Origin: Colwellia psychrerythraea
GTDB taxonomy: Bacteria; Pseudomonadota; Gammaproteobacteria; Enterobacterales; Alteromonadaceae
DNA: 64,000 bases
Direction: 5' to 3'
NCBI RefSeq assembly: GCF_000764225.1
Contig: NZ_JQED01000015.1
Span: forward strand, 124,001-188,000
Part shown: in pieces, positions 63,761-64,000 of the stretch
Numbering within the stretch: position 1 is the stretch's first letter
Layout: each line of letters begins with the position of its first letter
Program-made: the position numbers and the translations under genes
The notes under the pieces: model-generated
Told to the model about the DNA's origin: nothing
What the model saw: the letters and a program-made list of their open reading frames with translations, nothing else
Databases searched by the model: none

Positions 63761-64000
63761 TTATAAGCGGATATCAGCTAAATCTTTCTCTAGCATATAT
63801 TTTATATCGTAAATTACATGATTTTCTTTCATCAATGCTTTAATTTCAGCAGAAGATAAAATCTTAAACTCATTATGTGCTACCGCAAAAATAACCGCAT
63901 CATAGTAGGCAGTTTTAGGCGCAGAGATTAAATCAACGTCGTATTCTTGCTTAGCTTCCTCTGGGTTTACCCAAGGGTCATAAACATCAACATTAATATC
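63761..64000 (-). CDS. UDP-N-acetyl-hexosamine dehydrogenase (TviB/WbpO-like), C-terminal part
   Basis: The last 79 residues of a UDP-sugar 6-dehydrogenase, cut by the window edge. It shows the C-terminal UDP-binding domain: VDVYDPWVNPEEAKQEY, the central YDAVIFAVAHNEFK strand, and VIYDIKYMLEK at the end. This matches TviB/WbpO, which oxidises UDP-GlcNAc or UDP-GalNAc to the uronic acid. Together with the epimerase it marks the beginning of a capsular or O-antigen gene cluster lying to the right. Confidence 0.87.
   Translation of the reverse strand, partial: DINVDVYDPWVNPEEAKQEYDVDLISAPKTAYYDAVIFAVAHNEFKILSSAEIKALMKENHVIYDIKYMLEKDLADIRL

Noticed and set aside
1..64000. CRISPR array, prophage, insertion sequence, tRNA or rRNA genes
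   Set aside because: I saw no regularly spaced repeats, transposase or phage genes, and no cloverleaf with a TTCGAATC-like arm in the gaps.

Overview
The window looks like chromosomal DNA of a marine gammaproteobacterium of the Alteromonadales, most like Colwellia or Thalassotalea. I infer this from the AT-rich base composition (judged by eye), the conserved mutH / rppH-ptsP-lgt-thyA block with a Vibrio/Shewanella-type ThyA, and the mix of RmuC, DUF2058, MsrPQ, H-NOX and hemerythrin-GGDEF proteins. I see no rRNA, tRNA, CRISPR array, insertion sequence or prophage. Coding is dense on both strands, and genes are separated by ordinary hairpin terminators.

Layout. 1-4.3 kb: the end of a GloC-type hydrolase, an NSS sodium symporter, a periplasmic solute-binding protein and rmuC. 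4.4-9.6 kb: a divergent regulator/operon unit made of a PcaR-type IclR regulator, pcaI, pcaJ, a class III aminotransferase and pcaF. This is the lower half of the beta-ketoadipate pathway with no ring-cleavage genes. 9.7-11.1 kb: hxlR-nudC behind a perfect 25-bp palindrome. 11.3-17.2 kb: a response regulator with a broken GGDEF domain, a cytochrome b561/YceI pair with a divergent LysR regulator, and an MFS transporter with a divergent AraC regulator. 17.3-20.3 kb: an unusual lysine-2,3-aminomutase-family radical SAM enzyme with a divergent LysR regulator. 20.6-25.7 kb: small secreted and membrane proteins, a YkgJ protein, an H-NOX/histidine kinase pair, and LysR/pirin with a small membrane protein. 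25.9-34.4 kb: housekeeping metabolism (fumarase, pabB, nudL, sdaA, purU) and a two-gene sterol-desaturase/SRPBCC operon. 34.9-42.5 kb: thyA, lgt, a TSUP permease, ptsP, rppH, divergent mutH and a YeaD-type mutarotase. 42.7-53.4 kb: a PlpD-like patatin autotransporter, two tandem exported amidohydrolases (one without its metal site), a hemerythrin-NIT-GGDEF protein, msrP-msrQ, a glutaredoxin-like protein and a DUF2058 protein. 53.9-62.4 kb: ppiC and a phosphate block (pit with its DUF47 partner, then pstC-pstA-pstB-phoU behind a Pho-box-like site). 62.6-64 kb: the start of a UDP-HexNAc epimerase/dehydrogenase polysaccharide locus that runs off the window.

The most interesting signals are metabolic and sensory. 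First, the aminotransferase inside the pca operon resembles beta-amino-acid transaminases, so the operon may degrade a beta-amino dicarboxylate (such as beta-aminoadipate) through 3-oxoadipate. Second, the aminomutase 8 kb away keeps its radical SAM, PLP and carboxylate-binding residues but appears to have lost the residues that hold the lysine side-chain amine. The two could belong to one undescribed route, but that link is inference. Third, there are two independent gas- or redox-sensing proteins (H-NOX/HnoK and hemerythrin-NIT-GGDEF). Fourth, the window contains several perfect operator-like palindromes, a dead/live amidohydrolase pair, and Pst permeases with large periplasmic insertions.
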